DNA from: Heliocidaris tuberculata
Taxonomy: Eukaryota > Echinodermata > Echinoidea > Camarodonta > Echinometridae
Direction: 5' to 3'
Assembly: GCA_025618425.1 (NCBI GenBank)
Contig: CM046832.1
Span: 73,110,890-73,174,889, forward strand
Length of the DNA stretch: 64,000 nt
Below the pieces are notes generated by a model that searched no databases, was not told where the DNA came from, and saw only the letters and a list, made by a program, of their open reading frames with translations. The position numbers and the translations under genes were made by a program. This document shows, one piece after another, positions 35,001 to 46,729 of this stretch. The stretch's first letter is position 1. Every line of letters begins with the position of its first letter.

Positions 35001-36698
35001 TTTGTTTTGAGGATCGTATGGCATATTGGTAATGTGTCCTCTTATTGGTCATATATATTCTTCATTTGCCAGCTTCAAATTGAGATACTTGATCTTATAT
35101 GTCAATCCCCTTGACTTGTATTTTCAGCAGAATATTAGATTGAATGACTTGCTAGAAATTGATTGCAAGCCACCAGACAATTTCAATGTGTTTTTAATTT
35201 TTCGTCATCAGGTCAAATTGATTGTGATGATATTGCAGAAGAGCAAAGTCCAGACGTGGCAGATGTTTCAAGGAATGGTGCTCTATCCAGTGCGCAGAAT
35301 TCTCAGGATGAAATGGAGGAACAACCAAACCTGGCTAATATCCTTAGCACAACGAGATCAGGACGTCAGCCAAAGGTCAGGACTTCATTCACCATTCAAA
35401 TTCCGCCCAAATTAAATCGCAAAAGAACTAGGGCATCTCCGAGTCAAAATCCAAATGCTCTTAAGGTTTTTGATGACTACGCCAAGCATCGTATTCAGCG
35501 TCTGCAGAATGAGCATGAAGCCACAATGACACTCAAGAGGTTAGCTAGGAATGAGGTTGCAAGAGATCCTGAGGAGGAATCAGAGGATGGTAGGAGTGAT
35601 GTCACTTCTGAGATGATGAGTGAAGTTGGAAGTGAGATTGGAAACGATGAGGTAGAGAGCGTTGAGCATGCAGGACTCACCAACAATCTTCAACCTATGA
35701 GGGTTTTTCAGAGGAACAGCCCTTCAGCAGGACCTTCCTGCAGCCAGCTGGCAGTCGGTGGATTCAGTTCCCCTGAAAGTATCAGTGATCCCTCTGTGAA
35801 GAAGGTTACTCTCATGATCACAACACCAGATGGGAAACAGACATTTGTACAGGTCAACTTAACATCCAATGAAGATGTATCCCTTGCAGGCACTAGTACT
35901 CAAGGGGAAACTGGCGATGCAAGATTAGGAGTGGTTGGAGGTGTGAATACTTTACCAAAAGCAGGACCAGCACAGATGCATGCTGGTCGTGTTAATTCAC
36001 CTCAAACAAGTGCATATCAGGTGACGAGCCCTGCTAGGACTCTTACAACCCTCTCAAACGTGTCTTCACCTTACCAAAGAGGCTCACCCCAAAACCAGAA
36101 GATAAGAACAGTGTTATCCACAGGAGAAACGCAGCCCTCAAAGCAGTCCAAGAATGTAACCATGGCAAAGATAGTTGATGGAAAGATAGTGTTCTGTCCC
36201 CCACAGTCAGCAACATCTACATTATCACCTGGAGTAGGTAGAACAATACCAGAGGTTAGGCCAGTAGTCATTCCAAATCAATCAGTTCAGCATGGATTGC
36301 CCTCTTCTCATTTATCTGATCAAGAAAGTTCTGTTCAAAGTGGGAATTCATTACAAACTCCTGCCTTCCCAGAGAAGACCTTTGTTAATTCATCTAAATC
36401 TTCAGATGCAACTCCAACCATAATACAACCACCCTTAGAAGCGTCGTCCATCCCGATTGTCTCAGAGAATGTGTCTACAGACAACTTACTTACCATGGGC
36501 CCGCTTCCAGATCTTGATATGAGTATGACACTTGCAGGGAATCTTGGAATGGTTGCCTATGAAGAGAGCATTGAAACCATGGGTGACCATATTGTCGCTC
36601 AGCAAGTCAATGTAGCCAGTAGCAATGCGGATGGGGTAGTACCTCGGCCTAAACGGAAACTGAAACCTCATGAACCTTTCATTCCACCATTCAAATGA
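29091..36698 (+). CDS. BDP1: Transcription factor TFIIIB subunit B'' (BDP1)
   Basis: Nine coding exons: 29091-29315, 29901-30309, 30641-30888, 31068-31174, 32323-32397, 32941-33182, 33570-33719, 34493-34624, 35212-36698. They total 3075 nt (1024 aa), all in phase, ending in TGA. BDP1 binds TBP-BRF on RNA polymerase III promoters and helps open tRNA and 5S genes in the nucleus. The start MRRSKIKPSINL matches the basic N-terminus of animal BDP1. Further marks are a KKLKELK coiled stretch near residue 285, the conserved TMGDLIYYNP block near 315, and a short IIIDQNSLYVE block near 385. A SANT/Myb domain lies at about 429-478 (AAWTEKD, VGTDFTTI, MFPARTRAEIKRKFKKEE). The C-terminus PRPKRKLKP resembles the basic tail of the human protein. 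About half of the protein lies in one large last exon. It is far shorter than the vertebrate protein (about 2600 aa) and lacks its internal repeats. A CACACATAG acceptor six bases before the ATG hints at an upstream non-coding exon. Confidence 0.93.
29350..29610 (-). mobile_element. Probable LINE 3' end in BDP1 intron 1
   Basis: On the minus strand the segment runs into AATAAAATTGAATTGAATTG, a short repeat tail of the kind seen behind LINE insertions (plus strand TTCAA repeats at 29360-29387). No coding sequence was recognised. Confidence 0.35.
30340..30490 (+). mobile_element. Short retroposon 3' tail in BDP1 intron 2
   Basis: AAGGCGCCGTATAAATGCAG followed by ATTATTATTATTA is the characteristic end of short LINE/SINE-type retroposons in marine invertebrate genomes; the upstream 80 bp are probably the rest of the insertion. 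Confidence 0.45.
31378..31910. mobile_element. TTAA-flanked MITE in BDP1 intron 4
   Basis: The left end TTAACCCTAAAAGGG is mirrored by CCCTTTTAGGGTTAA at the right, a 15 bp near-perfect terminal inverted repeat with TTAA at each edge. Subterminal C-runs and G-runs (31409-31417 and 31846-31854) also pair. The TTAACCCT start resembles the 3260-3671 family, but the interior differs. Confidence 0.65.
33091..33719 (+). other. BDP1: SANT (Myb-like) domain exons of BDP1
   Basis: The end of exon 6 (TTYSSF, then AAWTEK) and exon 7 (33570-33719) give the SANT fold: W of helix 1, the core FYLALSAVGTDFTTI, and the third helix RAEIKRKFKKEERQN. This is the most conserved segment of TFIIIB B'' from yeast to man and settles the gene identity. 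The donor was set at GTGAGT (33720) because it is the only strong site that keeps the frame into exon 8. Confidence 0.9.
33780..33890 (+). mobile_element. LINE 3' tail in BDP1 intron 7
   Basis: RIAQDRSTW is readable, followed by the same GGGTCACTAAACCTGTCA-type tail as at 12655-12690 and a (GAT)n end. It is a strongly 5'-truncated insertion of the family seen in intron 10 of gene 1. Confidence 0.6.
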
Positions 36699-37057
36699 AG
36701 GATCACTCAAAATCTGATTGTTTTGTGTTTGCTTTAGCTGGTGGTTAATATGCCTCCCCCCCCCCCCCCTTTTTCTTAAAAACAGAGGAGAGTCGGAGTT
36801 CTTGATTTTTGTCTTTTGAATACTACTTTATTGATTTCTGTACCCAGTATTGTATTGAAAATATGTATTAATTGACCTTGCTGTTGAGAAAAGATGTATC
36901 CCATACACTTTTTCTCAGTATTGGCTTGATCAAGAATGAGTCCTCTATTTTAACATAGCTAGTGTGATTCTTTCCTATAATGAATATAGGGGGAAAAAAA
37001 TGTACATGTATGTTCATTATTACAATATGATGACAAAATTCATAAGAGTACAAAGTA

Positions 37058-37724
37058 CAGGGGTGGTATTCTGAGCACCATTTTATTATCAGATTTTATC
37101 TCATATTTTATCTCCGTCTCCTACCTCTTGTGTGCCTATGTATGTACGCATGATACGCGCAACTTTAAACGCTTACGCCAATCATAATTGTGGGAAAGAT
37201 AAAATAAAACTTGAAATAGGGTAGGGGCTATTTTATCTTTAGGATGCACGGTGAGTGTGATATTTTTGGACAAGTATGGTGCTAGTCGTGTGATCAAAAT
37301 AAACAAAAAGATACTGAATACTGACTCTATTTCTCAAGCAATATTCTCATATTATTATCAATCTCTATTTCAAGATTTTTGCCAACTAATATCACACTTG
37401 CAATAATGCTTATGATGGTGTTTTAAAACCTCAGAAAGTACCTCAGTCATTTTCAAGGAATTCCTAGCAAAATTGTAAAAATAATGTATTCATGCTCTTT
37501 TGCCCTAGAGACTGGCAGAGAGCAATTCTATTGGCTGAGCATGATGAAAGTGAAATCTAACAACATTTCTTATTGGTGAAGGCATCTTAAATGGGCGTGT
37601 CTTAGATGAGATAGAATGGTTCTCAGAATACCGATTTTAAAAAGATTTTAAGGTTAATTTATTTCACTGACTTAAAATCTCAGATTTTATCTGAGATGAG
37701 ATGAATCTCAGAATACTTCCCCTG
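37058..37724. mobile_element. 667 bp TIR element downstream of BDP1, hAT-like ends
   Basis: CAGGGGTGGTATTCTGAG at the left is matched by CTCAGAATACTTCCCCTG at the right (16 of 18), with further pairing of TCAGATTTTATCT blocks. I see no clear target duplication. The interior has no transposase. The CAGGGG end suggests hAT. Confidence 0.6.
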
Positions 37725-38422
37725 ATATTTAATTTATTTAAAAAGAAAATCAAGTTTTATAATTTCCAGTTGTGGAGCTTGTTAGAAGTCTGATAGCTTT
37801 CTTCCATAACTCTAGGGGATTTCTCTATAATGCTAGTGGTTCACTCAACTCATTAATTTGGCCAAGGATTACTAAATATCACAGTCAAAACATTTTTCAT
37901 GGGTTAGGAGTGGGGCTATTTGAAAAAGATTATACCAATACATAGTATCTTTTGAAGGTTTTTTGAACCATCACAGTGACACACCAATTGTTCATTTATT
38001 CAGTTTTGTTTTGTGCTAAGCAGAAATCTAAGCTTAGATTTTATAAATTTGGTATGAAAAGATTTTTAAAAACTTCAAGGCTATAAAGTCGCAAAAGATT
38101 ACTGCTGGAAAAAAATTAGGAAAGAAATTGTAGTGAACATACAGGGTATGGGATAAGATAGATTTGGTTGATAGAAATATTGACCCCCTCCCCTCAGAAC
38201 AAAATTTATGCAGAGAAAATCTATGCATCTTTTAAGTAAAATTATTGCAGAATTTGAGAGCTATTCATATATCTTGATGGAATGTCCTTCAAGGGAAAAA
38301 AATATTTCATTTTAACATGTTACTTTTTCAATTTGTGTTCTTGTGATAAAAGTTTTTTTTTCTTTAGGAATCGATATAAAACTATATATTTCTTGACCAT
38401 GCAGGAATGTACATGAATATGT

Positions 38423-39322
38423 TCAAATGATGTAAGTTCTGATCCATCCAGGTAAAAGTTCAAATAATAAACAAATAATTAAATCATTCATCTGGATTAT
38501 TTCCGAAAATGGTTTCACGTCCGATCCTGGACTCTTCATTAGCTCATCTGATTTGGTGGTAGGAAAACGTCGTTACCAATCGGCGCAGACGCACTATCAG
38601 TGTTATTGTTACAAGTAAGACGTCGAGGAATTCTCCAGATTACAGCGCTATACACCTGGGAGAGGTTATGTCGCAGGCCCCCACCCTCATTGAGAGTAGG
38701 GTTCTCAGGGTTGACATAGACAGCTCCACGGACCCCCTCTCAAACCACCAAGATTCTTTGTCTAGAATGAGAAGTTGAGTACATCCTTGTCTTTGAAGTC
38801 ATATTTGGATGTGTTCAGGTGGGAGTAGATAGCCAAATCGTTTTCCTAATGTCCCGGTCCGCGATGTTGATACAAACGTTTGTGCAGAGGCTGCTTAGTT
38901 TCACCAATATAGTTTTCTTGGCAACCCTCCTTTTGACATTGAGTGGCGTAGACAACGACGTTTCTCTTTTTCTTTGGAACCTTATCCTTCGGGTGTACAA
39001 ATTTTTGTTTTAGAGTGTTTGCTGGTTTGAAGTAAACGGGAATGTGATAGCCTGAAAGGATCCATTGGATTTTCTCAGAGAGTCCACTGATGTGAGGCAC
39101 CGAGACACCTATGCCCTGGGCGTATAGCGCCGTAATCCGGAAAATTCCTCAACGTCTTACTCGGAACAATAACACTGATAGTGCGTCTGCGCCGATCAGC
39201 AACGACGTCTTCCTGCCACCAAATCAGACGAGCTAATTAAGCGTCCAGGATCGGACGTGAAACCGTTCTCAGAAATAATCCTTAAGTCCAGATGGAATGA
39301 TTTAATTATTTGTTTATTATTT
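38423..39322 (-). mobile_element. Penelope-like retroelement fragment with inverted partial copy
   Basis: The minus strand encodes the end of a Penelope-like element: HIPVYFKPANTLKQ, VYATQC....C..NYIGET.QPLHKRLYQHR (the GIY-YIG endonuclease core), then, after a frameshift, WFERGVRGAVYVN and GGGLRHNLSQVYSAV. Strand, order and motifs fit the C-terminal half; the reverse transcriptase core is missing. About 200 bp of the 3' region (38462-38653) recur inverted at 39121-39322, the head-to-head arrangement known for Penelope elements. Both sides carry ACATGAATATGT (38411-38422 and 39323-39334), a 12 bp target duplication. Confidence 0.85.
38846..39100 (-). pseudogene. Penelope GIY-YIG endonuclease fragment (84 aa open)
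   Basis: This is the longest uninterrupted frame of the Penelope fragment. It contains Cys-rich spacing C.K.GC and NYIGETKQPLHKRLYQH, where YIGET and the following Arg are catalytic-core residues of the GIY-YIG fold. It ends at a stop created by a frameshift and lacks the preceding reverse transcriptase, so it is inactive. Confidence 0.8.
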
Positions 39323-39334
39323 ACATGAATATGT

Positions 39335-39974
39335 ATATATGTATGTTGTGTTTAAGCATATCTTTTTCTTACATATTAAGTGCAATATGATTTTTATGGC
39401 ATAATCTTATAAGGAAAACAAGGAAACTTTCTTGCTCAGAAGTTGTTCATTTTATTTAAGATTTGATTGTCCAACTAATTTGTCCCAAATAGGGAATGAT
39501 GTTGAAATACAGATGATCTTTTTTTTCCATGAAAATGTCTGTGATTGACCTCTTAGCATTCTAGATGGTGATTCCTATGTTATGAGAGATTCAACATCTT
39601 CCCCATCTATTTGATGTTTGTGTATGCAATGTTTACATTTTTAGCATAAGCAGAACATGCTGTTCTACTATGCCTCTTTTTCCTTTTTTTCATTAAATGA
39701 AATACATGTACATCACCTCAGTTGCAGAGAATTTTCTCAAGATTATTCATATTCCACAAATGTGGAATATGAATATGGGAGTAGAGGTTAGAAGGGAAGT
39801 GATTTGGAAGAGAGGTGGGTGAGATAATTGATCCTAATAGGATGGACAGGGAGTTGGGGAGAAGGAAGACAGATGGGAAGATACATGTAGAGGGAGAAAG
39901 GGATAGAGGCGGAGAAGGAGTTGGACAGGGTGATCAGGAGGAAGATATAGACATAGAAAGATGAGAAGTGACAT
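39335..39974. other. Spacer between the Penelope and foldback-like elements
   Basis: AT-rich at first, then purine-rich (GGGAGAAGGAAG-like) from 39780 to 39974. A palindrome, TATTCATATTCCACA / TGTGGAATATGAATA, sits at 39745-39774. No gene is seen. Confidence 0.5.
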
Positions 39975-39984
39975 AGGCAGACAG

Positions 39985-40540
39985 TAAATTGCCACTTGGT
40001 CTAATGCCAACTGGTCTAATAGCCAAATGGTCTAACATCATTCGGTCTAACAACCCTTCGTCCATCACCAATTCGTCTAATCAACATTTCGTCTAATAAC
40101 CATTTGGTCTAATAATCACTTCGTCTAATCACCACTTTGTCTATAGCCAATTCGTCTAAAACCCATTTGGTCTAATACCCATTTGGTCTAAACCCATTTG
40201 GTCTAAATACCACTTGGTCTAATAATCAGTTCGTCTAATGTCCACTTGGTCCAATATCTATTTCGGCTAAAACCAGTTGGTCTAATAACCAAATGGTCTA
40301 ATCATCATTTCGTCTAATAGCCATTTTGTCTAAACCCAGTTGGTCTAACACTCACATCGTCTAATCATCACTTCGTCTAATTACCATTACGTCTAATCAT
40401 CATTTGGTCTAATTCTCAGTTCGTCTAATAACCGTTTGGTCTAATGTTCACTTGGTCTAATATCCATTTGGTCTAATACTACAGACAAATAGGTTAGCCC
40501 GTCATAGTTATATATACATTGCATGGGCCATGGAACTGGG

Positions 40541-40578
<38 letters not shown>

Positions 40579-41795
40579 GATGGGGCTGGAGCCCCTTCAC
40601 TTTTTGAGTAGACATGTTTCATATATAATTTTGTTTAATGATTATGTACAGTATATATTTCTTAGAAGAGATCGCATTTTAAAGATAATACATTGTAATA
40701 ATGTTTGGCCGCTCGCTTCGCTCGCTCGCAAAATGTTGAAAAGGGTAGTTGGTACCCGGGCAAGAGGCGTCAGTCCCCACTTCCAAAAACGTTCCATTTC
40801 CCTGCATTGTGGTACATGTAGTAATAATGATGATAATAATGAATAGAAACATAATGTCATAATGAGAGAGAGATGATGGAAGAATGAATATAAAGGAAAG
40901 GTGGAAGTAATCGATGAATAACATTACAATAGGAAGGATTGAAAGTTAAGGGATAGAAGGATAAAGACATAACGTAAAGAGAGAAAGAGAGAGAAATAGT
41001 AGAAGGATAAAGAAAACCATGGCGAAAGATGGAAGAGAAGATTATAAAAAAGTCCAAAAAAAAAAAAAGAATAACAACGAAATTAGAGATGAAAAGCACC
41101 AAAAAAAAAAAGATAAAAAGAAAGAATAATGTAAAATAGGCAAAATAATAGAAAGATAAACCAAGGAATAAAGAGCAAAAAACAGAGAAAGAGAAATATG
41201 ATAGAAGAAATAATATAAAGATTAACATACGGAAAGATGGTAGAGGTGATAGAATGTGAAAGAAAAACACAACTTAAGGAAAGATGGAAAAATGAAAGGA
41301 TAAAAGCTATGAATAACAAAACAAAAAATAGAGAAATGATAGAAGGATAAAGATACACATAAGAGAAGATAGCGAAAGAAATGAAAGGATAAAAAACAAT
41401 ATATTTTGCTATAACAAAAGCAAAGTTCAATAAAGCAATAATTGAAAGTTCACTAAAATAGCAATTTATTCACTAGGTAATTAATTAAGCACATGTAATT
41501 AATTAATTCATGCCATGCTCCACCAGGTCACCTTTTTTTTCCTCCTCTTTTTTTACCCCCCCCCCCAAAAAAAAAAAAATAAATAAAAATAAACTACAAT
41601 TACTGCAAAAAAGTTTGAAAATTTATGCATATGAATATGTATATATGTCGGGGCAATGTGCACCTAGTCTCCCACCTCGGTCCAGGGTCAGTGGAAATGT
41701 TCACTCTTGGGCAACCCCCACCCTCCCCCTTTCCAGTTCAGGTAATTTTTTTTTAAAGGTATAAACAGTGCATAGATCATGTAGACAACAATCAC

Positions 41796-41827
<32 letters not shown>

Positions 41828-42452
41828 GTGGGTGGAGCAAGGAACCCTAAACCTGACCCTAATCCTAACTCTATTTCATATTCATGAGCATCCGCCGTTC
41901 TCTGTGGACCCGTTTAATGATCTCCCTCAATGCAATGGCCATAGGGTAATCCGTAGTCGTTTAGCAAGAGGGCAAATTTTTTTTTGCCCAGTCGGTCATT
42001 AGACGAAACGATGATTAGACCAAATGGTAATTAGACCAGATGGCTATTAGACCAAATGACAATTAGACCAAATGGTTATTAGACTAAATGGGTGTAGACT
42101 AAATGATAGACCAACTGAGGTTAGACTAACTGACAAATGGACCAAATGATGTGTAGACCAAATGGGTATTAGACCAATTGGGTTTAGACCATTTGATGAT
42201 TAGACGAAATGGCAATTAGACCAATTGATAATGGACCAAATGGTTATTAGACCAAATGGTTTTAGACCAAATGGCTATTAGACGAATTGATTATTGACCA
42301 AATAGTAATTAGACGAAATGACAATTAGACCAAATGGTAATTGGACGAAATGATTAGACCAGTTGGTTATTAGACCAACTGATATTAGACCGAATGATGT
42401 TAGACCATTTGGCTATTAGACCAGTTGGCATTAGACCAAGTGGCAATAAACC
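39985..42452. mobile_element. 2.5 kb TU/foldback-like element with tandem-repeat inverted termini
   Basis: The left arm (39988-40480) is an array of about 30 degenerate units of 14-17 bp around GGTCTAAT/CGTCTAAT plus CCATTT or CACTT. The right arm (about 41990-42447) is the same array in reverse complement (ATTAGACCAAATGG). The outermost 65 bp pair almost perfectly. AGGCAGACAG stands on both sides (39975-39984 and 42453-42462) as a possible 10 bp target duplication. The middle (40481-41990) holds two long G-runs and purine-rich sequence without a transposase. Sea-urchin TU elements are described with outer inverted-repeat domains made of about 15 bp tandem units; the fit is good but from memory. 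Confidence 0.8.
40541..40577 (+). repeat. Poly-G run, about 35 G
   Basis: An uninterrupted G-run inside the middle of the foldback-like element. A second run of about 28 G lies at 41798-41825. Both are likely length-unstable and may have been miscounted in sequencing. Confidence 0.85.
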
Positions 42453-42462
42453 AGGCAGACAG

Positions 42463-44362
42463 AGAGGGAGAGGGGGGAGGGGGTGATGGAGAGGAGAAGG
42501 GAAAAAGGAGCATGAAAGAAATAGGGAGGGAGATCCGTGGGCATGAAGTACACAAGGCAAATGCTCTATTACTAACCATATAATATTAGCACTCTTTTCA
42601 TGCTCAAGAAAAACTGGGGTTAAGGGCCATATGGGCCTCCTGCCTTCAGAAGTGCCCAGACATTATATCTTCCTCTAATGATGAGTTTCTGACCGCAGTG
42701 GCACAGACTTAATCTCTCAAATTTGAAAGTTTTAATTTGCCAGTCTTCATATGTTCACTACCGGTATTCTGCTAATTCCTAATTTGCCTCAATATATAAT
42801 TTTGTAGTTTGGCTATCTTTTCATTTAATTTTCAAGATGAATCATTGCAACAAAATACCAAATTCCAAGGAAAGAAAGATTTGTTGAAAAACCATGGACC
42901 TGAGGTACAATTACTGCTCTACTGCTGCTTTCAGAAGTACCCTAGATGGTCAACTGGTTTTACGTCAGATGAATAATTTGAAATAAAGATGGATTTTGAG
43001 TGATAAAACACTGCAAGTTATTTAAAATCCTTTTTCTTGACAACAGCTAATGATTGATTTAATACTGAGAAATTCATTTGCTTTATATTTGTTTTAAAAA
43101 GGATTTATTTGAAATACAAGTCACCCCCCCCCCCCCCTCTCTCTCTCTCTCTGGATACCTTTAGCTTCACCCCTATCTTGTCACTTCTCTTTCCTCCTAT
43201 TTCTTCATTCTATCCACAGTACTTTCCTTCTTATTCGTCTACTCCTCATCCTTACTGATATGTCTTGTCAATGTCAGATTGTATGTTACCTCTTTCATGT
43301 AATGAGTGCCCCCCCCCCCCCCCAAAAAAAAAAAAAAAAAAAAAAAAATCTTATTTACTCTGGAACATTTTTTTCTTCTTCACTTTAACTCTTCTTAGGA
43401 TTATATCAATTTTTTTCAACAGATCCTCATTTTCCCAGCTCTCCAAACATTATCTTATGCCTTCTATTGCTGATCAGGCTCAATTTTCATACAGGAAAGT
43501 ACATTTCAGTACACCTACATGTCCTAGTTCTAATTATTACCAACTATGAGCATGCAGATTGTGCAAAAGTGATGTTTAAAAATCTCCTTATTTATGTCAT
43601 GTTCTGCCTATCTACGTTAATACTATCAACATTTTAGCCATGTTACATACACTTTCTTCTCTGTTGAGTGCAGCCCCCCTAGCTAGCCCACCCCCTGCCT
43701 TGTAGGCCTTCGTTTACATTTTGAGCAGACCAACAGAAAATTTGAAGGAAAAAAAATTATGAAACTTTCATGATTTTAAAAGGATTTGAAGATAAACATA
43801 TGCGCACTTCCATAAATTATTTTTCTTCGAAAATGTACCTGTAAAGATATTTTCAACACACAAGCTCAAAATTAATAACATGACACATTAAGTCGCTTTT
43901 TTAAGATTCTCATTTTATGTGGAAATGACTAACACATTTTTGACAAGACAACAATGCTGTCAAGAACAAATACAAAACCAACCTTTTCCAAAATAACATT
44001 TTCAACAATGAATAATCATGAACAAGATGTCATGGTAATTGGCCTATACAGCACACTCTGTACTTACCAAAATGTCAACAACAAAAGTCACTTTAATTCA
44101 TTACATTTAAATGTGCTAAAATATACACAAAGTTTTTAACATACAATCATTGTTAAGAATGGCAACATTAAAATGGCAGCCGCAATGTCATTTTGACACG
44201 TTTGCTATTCCACTCCTTTTAACATGCACATGCTTTCAGATTGAACAAAAATGGTCTATGATAATGCCAGATAGCAGCACATCTTTCTTTAAAAAGTTTA
44301 GGTACATGTACTGTACAACAATGTAACTTTCCACAAAGAAATTTTGTTAAACAATTGCCTTT
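42463..44362. other. Intergenic stretch with homopolymers, no gene recognised
   Basis: It contains (C)n(CT)n at 43124-43152 and a C-run joined to an A-run at 43307-43348. The remaining open frames are short and compositionally random. Confidence 0.5.
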
Positions 44363-44778
44363 TTAACCCTTTCGAGACAATTGACCACATTTTGTGGTTT
44401 GGCCCAATAACTTTTGATTTAGAGCCTTAAAAAATATACCAGATGCATGAGTGGAAAGAGCAAAAATTTCTGCACATACTGTGTCCATTTTTGTTGCATG
44501 ATCATATTGCGTTTGATGCCAGGAATTTTTAAAAGGAGAATAAGCTTGAACATCCTTAAATTGGCAACACATTGAGAGGTTCAAAATCATTGTTTTTTTG
44601 TCCAAATTGGCAACTTTTTCAACTTTTCGACAATGTTCCTAATCATGTATATTATTTTCAAGACATTACATCTTACTAGAACTACGTAGCACTAAAAGAA
44701 AAATATTATTGTTGCCAATTTGCAGAACAAAATGTGATCAATTGAGCTCTTAAATAATTCCTGTCCTGAAAGGGTTAA
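44363..44778. mobile_element. TTAA-flanked MITE, copy B (inverted relative to copy A)
   Basis: The limits are TTAACCCT and AGGGTTAA with TTAA at both ends. Read in reverse it follows 3260-3671 nearly throughout, with small indels. The lengths are 416 and 412 bp. The open frames across it are not kept in step between the copies, so I regard it as non-coding. Confidence 0.7.
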
Positions 44779-46729
44779 CAGAAAAGGAAGGAAGCCATGG
44801 ATTTTACCTCTTCAAAATTTAATCCCTAATAAAACAAAAGGGTTTGGATTTAAAATGGATGTAAAGATAATCCAGGGAGAGGAGATAATGCACATACCTG
44901 TACTGTGTGCAGGCCTGATATCAATCAAGAGCAAGGGGGATATCAAATGTTAAAGGGAAAAGTGCCATCCAAATATGACTTCATAATCATTATCAATTCT
45001 GAAAGAACATCAAACTTGGCAAGATGGAATGTCTTTCAGGTACACGGGGGAGATCTGTTTCTTGATCTCTATATCAAAGTTTTGGAAAATTAGTAGAGAA
45101 GAAAGACTGCTTTGAAGTCATCAAAGAAAACTGAAGCAAACATACTAAATCCCACTAAACCCTTTTTGCGTATCCATTCATTTGTTAATTTAGAACATTC
45201 TAAATGAGGATAACAATGACAAGGTCTACCTATATATTTGTACATGTTCTTCACAGTATACATCACATTAGGAAATCATCTGATTCTAATAGAGAAATCA
45301 GTATTTTCCATTTGATCCAATCAATAGAACCCTGTAGAATAGCACTCAAATAGAAAGAAATGTTAGAGAAAATGAGGCAGATTGAATAACCAGATTCAAT
45401 TCATGGCAAGGTTTGATATGTCTAATTAGTCTAATTATGCTGCTGATGAACACATGACAGCAATCAATAAATGATTTAATTTTATAAATATCTCAATATA
45501 TGTAGCTAAAAGTTTTCTATTTCAATAAATTTGTCTGTGCTCTTTGTATAGATATGTTGTACGATATAAAAATGTGCAAGTACAAACATATAATTTTTCT
45601 ACTCAAATACGTGGTTTCCTTTTTAGCACTCTAAATCATTCTCAATAAAGGTATCTACATACAACTAAAGTTACCCATAACTTATGTTTGTGTGCATATG
45701 GTTCTGCATCTCAAACAAAATTAATCTCCTCTTTTCTCTCTCTCTCTTTTTCACTCTCTCTGTCTTTCTCTCACATTCACTCTCTTGCTCTCCCACTCTT
45801 TCATTCTCTCACTTTCTATCTCTCTAACTTTTAAACTCCATCTTTATTTCCCTGAAGATGGATAGGGATAATGGGAGGGAGGGAAGAAGCATTGGGTTAC
45901 ATACATGTATAATCTGTTGAGAGCCAGAAGGGCATTAATTGAAATACTATGACATAGAACACCCTTCTGACTCTCAGCAATGGATATATCACATCTCCTT
46001 AGTATTTGTGCATGTATGGAGATGGAATGAAAGAAAATAAAAAGGAATTCATAAGAATGAAATCCCCTTTCTCCTGTTCACATAAGCATCAAATACAAAA
46101 GGTTTAGGTTCCAAATACATGTACTATGGTACTTTGCATCAAAATGGTATTTTGACCTTGATCATTTAAGCTGTTATAGAATCTAGAGTTGCACTATCTG
46201 TATAATATCATCAGAGGTTCTGTTCTTCAACTATTCAATCTATTGAATGCTTAAACATTTCAACCAAAAAATAAATAAATAAAAAAACGCTGGAAGATTT
46301 CACCACATTAAACAAAAAATTAAGCATGAACAATTACATGTTGAGACACAATGTACCACAAACAACCATTTCAATTAATCATCTTTCTGTGTGTATGAAA
46401 ATACTTCAAAATTGCATTAAATCACTGAGCCAATTTACAAAGCCCTTGTGAAATAATCAAATGCGATATTCAAAAATATCCTAACATTGAATTCATTGAA
46501 CAGATACAACCTTTAATGTAAAACTTCTTTGATAATTTTATGTACAAACTATTAACAGCAAATTTGCATTCTTCTTTTATACCACTATATCAACAAAAAT
46601 TCCATGTTACATTTGATTTCAATAATCAAGGAACATCTAGACAAAATGAAAAGAGCTCATTTGACAATAAAACCTGCTTGAAATACATATACATATATAT
46701 TTCTATGTATATTTATACATATAAAACCC
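44779..46729. other. Intergenic stretch up to the gap, no gene recognised
   Basis: AT-rich. A (TC)n tract lies at 45729-45830. A stem-loop at 45917-45983 pairs GAGAGCCAGAAGGG with CCCTTCTGACTCTC. Nothing resembling exons 1-3 of gene 1 was seen before the gap. Confidence 0.5.

Noticed and set aside
39985..40490. CRISPR-like regular repeats
   Set aside because: Units are contiguous and degenerate without unique spacers, and form the arm of an inverted-repeat transposon in an animal genome.
40857..41430. Minus-strand Phe/Leu/Ser-rich frames
   Set aside because: They arise from purine-rich low-complexity sequence inside the foldback-like element, not from a membrane protein gene.
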